6,300 nucleotides of DNA from positions 1-6,300 of the forward strand of contig JAFQHB010000135.1 of assembly GCA_017398165.1 (NCBI GenBank), given 5' to 3'. The notes under the pieces were generated by a model, which saw only the letters and a list, made by a program, of their open reading frames with translations, was not told where the DNA came from and made no database searches. The position numbers and the translations under genes are program-made. Source of the stretch: Bacillota bacterium (GTDB lineage Bacteria > Bacillota > Dehalobacteriia > UBA4068 > UBA4997). Below are positions 5,258-6,300 of the stretch, in pieces. Within the stretch, counting starts at the first letter, position 1. Each line of letters begins with the position of its first letter.

Positions 5258-6300
5258 TTACGCAACCTCCTTCCTGAGAATTTCGATGGTGTCGTAGATA
5301 GCCTTGAACTCATCCATGTGGTTGAACTCAATGCTCAGAGAGCTATCTGCGTTCATTTTCATTGATACAATCATTGCGTCCACCATTTCGGCAGTAACCT
5401 CGGTGGCGTTATGATACTTCTTTACAAGTTCAGCCCACTTTTTCTCTCCACGGAGCTGTTCTTCAAATCTTGTCGTGGTTCCCTCAAGCTCTGACAGCTG
5501 CTTTTCCAGGCGATTGATTTCATCCAGAATGACTTCACGAGTCTGGGCATAGTCCTCATCAGAGATAAGTCCTTCACGCAGATCTCGGTAGAGACCACCG
5601 AACAAACCTTTCTTGTGGTCGAGCTTCTTTTTCAAAGACTTGATTTCATCTTTCTGTCCGCTCTGCTTCGCCATGGCTTTTTTCATAGCCAGCAACTGAT
5701 GCAGACTACCTTGCATATCTACAAACAGGTCAAGCTGTGCCTTAATTGTAGAAAGAACAGCTTCATCCAAATCTGCTTTACGCATCTTTTTTGCATTGCA
5801 GGCTCTTGTACCATGCTCTGCATAGGTCGGACACTTGAATGTGAAGTACACCTTGTCCTTCTTGGTACTAAAAGAGCGAACGAGCTTCATAATAGAGCCA
5901 CAGTCAGCACAGGTGAACTTCTTGCCGTAGATATTGACCGCTTTTGGTAGGTGGTCATACTTACCGCTGTTTGCTTTGCTTTTTGCGGCTGCATCTCGGT
6001 TTATTTCCTGAACCTTGTCGAACAGTTCCTGTTCAATAATCGGTTCATGGGTATTCTCAACGATGATCCAGTCCTGTTCATCTGTGCGATGAAAGGAGAT
6101 ACCGGCATACAAACATTGAGAAGCCTTTCTCTGAGCCAGATGTCCCAGATAGGTAATATCCTTCAGAATCTCGGTAATCATGTGCTTGTTCCAGAGGATA
6201 ACACGGTCTTTTTGATTGTTATTCGTGACGATGCCACGATTGGCTTTATACTGCCCCGGAGAAAGAACCCCACTGTCATTGAGTTTCTTATTGATACCCA
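5258..6300 (-). CDS. Second large serine recombinase, C-terminal part (runs off right edge)
   Basis: The frame is open to the right edge; 346 residues plus the stop are visible. An internal ATG at 6181 is not the start, because recombinase-domain sequence continues upstream (LSPGQYKANRGIV, then VILWNKHMITEILKDITYLG). Visible parts, numbered from the first visible codon, are the end of the recombinase domain (about 1-100), a zinc ribbon with Cys130, Cys133, Cys156 and Cys167, a charged coiled-coil (about 200-290) and a C-terminal MDEFKAIYDTIEILRKEV tail. The catalytic resolvase domain lies outside the window, so activity cannot be judged. Its stop (5258-5260) is separated from the downstream recombinase ATG by one base, and its last codons supply that gene's ribosome binding site, so the two are translated together. 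It is clearly a different protein from its neighbour, not a recent duplicate. Confidence 0.9.
   Translation of the reverse strand, partial: GINKKLNDSGVLSPGQYKANRGIVTNNNQKDRVILWNKHMITEILKDITYLGHLAQRKASQCLYAGISFHRTDEQDWIIVENTHEPIIEQELFDKVQEINRDAAAKSKANSGKYDHLPKAVNIYGKKFTCADCGSIMKLVRSFSTKKDKVYFTFKCPTYAEHGTRACNAKKMRKADLDEAVLSTIKAQLDLFVDMQGSLHQLLAMKKAMAKQSGQKDEIKSLKKKLDHKKGLFGGLYRDLREGLISDEDYAQTREVILDEINRLEKQLSELEGTTTRFEEQLRGEKKWAELVKKYHNATEVTAEMVDAMIVSMKMNADSSLSIEFNHMDEFKAIYDTIEILRKEVA
5266..5272 (-). promoter_or_regulatory. Ribosome binding site embedded in the end of the upstream recombinase gene
   Basis: AAGGAGG on the minus strand encodes the last residues (Lys-Glu-Val region) of the second recombinase and lies 9 nt before the ATG at 5256. 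It fixes the start of the 518-residue recombinase and links expression of the pair. Confidence 0.8.

Larger units (their letters stand above)
3524..6300. mobile_element. Integrative element encoding tandem large serine recombinases (one end visible, continues past right edge)
   Basis: From the spoVT junction to the end of the window, base composition drops from GC-rich to roughly balanced and codon use changes. The only genes are two large serine recombinases, the usual integration/excision enzymes of Tn4451/Tn5397-like elements and some prophages, and they lie at the element's end as is typical. No conjugation, phage or cargo gene is visible, so the element could be an integrative conjugative or mobilizable element, a prophage or a skin-like element. 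Confidence 0.75.

Noticed and set aside
4873..5277. Plus-strand open frames opposite the recombinase genes, such as the 134-codon frame here
   Set aside because: They are antisense to clear serine-recombinase coding sequence and have no domain or ribosome binding site.
1..6300. CRISPR arrays, tRNA or rRNA genes
   Set aside because: No regularly spaced repeats and no tRNA- or rRNA-like sequence were seen on either strand.

Overview
The window suggests a spore-forming member of the Clostridia with a GC-rich chromosome, probably near the Oscillospiraceae/Ruminococcaceae. The evidence is a recognisable spoVT gene, AAGGAGG-type ribosome binding sites and a small iron-sulfur protein of a kind common in these anaerobes. 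Genus and species cannot be fixed from the sequence alone. Two compositions meet here: GC-rich host DNA from about 1 to 3523, and clearly more AT-balanced DNA from about 3524 to the right edge.

Layout. Positions 1-208 (minus) hold the start of an iron-sulfur protein related to the C-terminal cluster domain of NuoF; it runs off the left edge. A divergent intergenic region (209-598) carries a promoter for each direction and a 15-bp tandem repeat. From 599 to 2923 (plus) there is a tight three-gene ABC importer operon: substrate-binding lipoprotein, permease and ATPase. All junctions overlap, which suggests translational coupling. A symmetrical hairpin with A/T flanks (2941-2990) ends this operon and also the convergent gene. 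That gene, 3011-3535 (minus), is spoVT, a sporulation regulator with an AbrB-type DNA-binding domain and a GAF-like domain.

The main discovery is at about 3518-3540. The spoVT reading frame matches SpoVT from the Asp-Asp-Leu-Gly-Arg motif onward, but the preceding ten or so residues, with the ATG and ribosome binding site, are absent and replaced by unrelated DNA. This DNA begins with a 17-bp palindrome and is followed by two tandem large serine recombinase genes (3700-5256 and 5258 to the right edge, both minus). The simplest reading is that an integrative element, moved by its own serine recombinases, has inserted into the 5' end of spoVT. Only one end of the element is visible. Whether it excises precisely and restores spoVT, as skin does for sigK, is an open and testable question.
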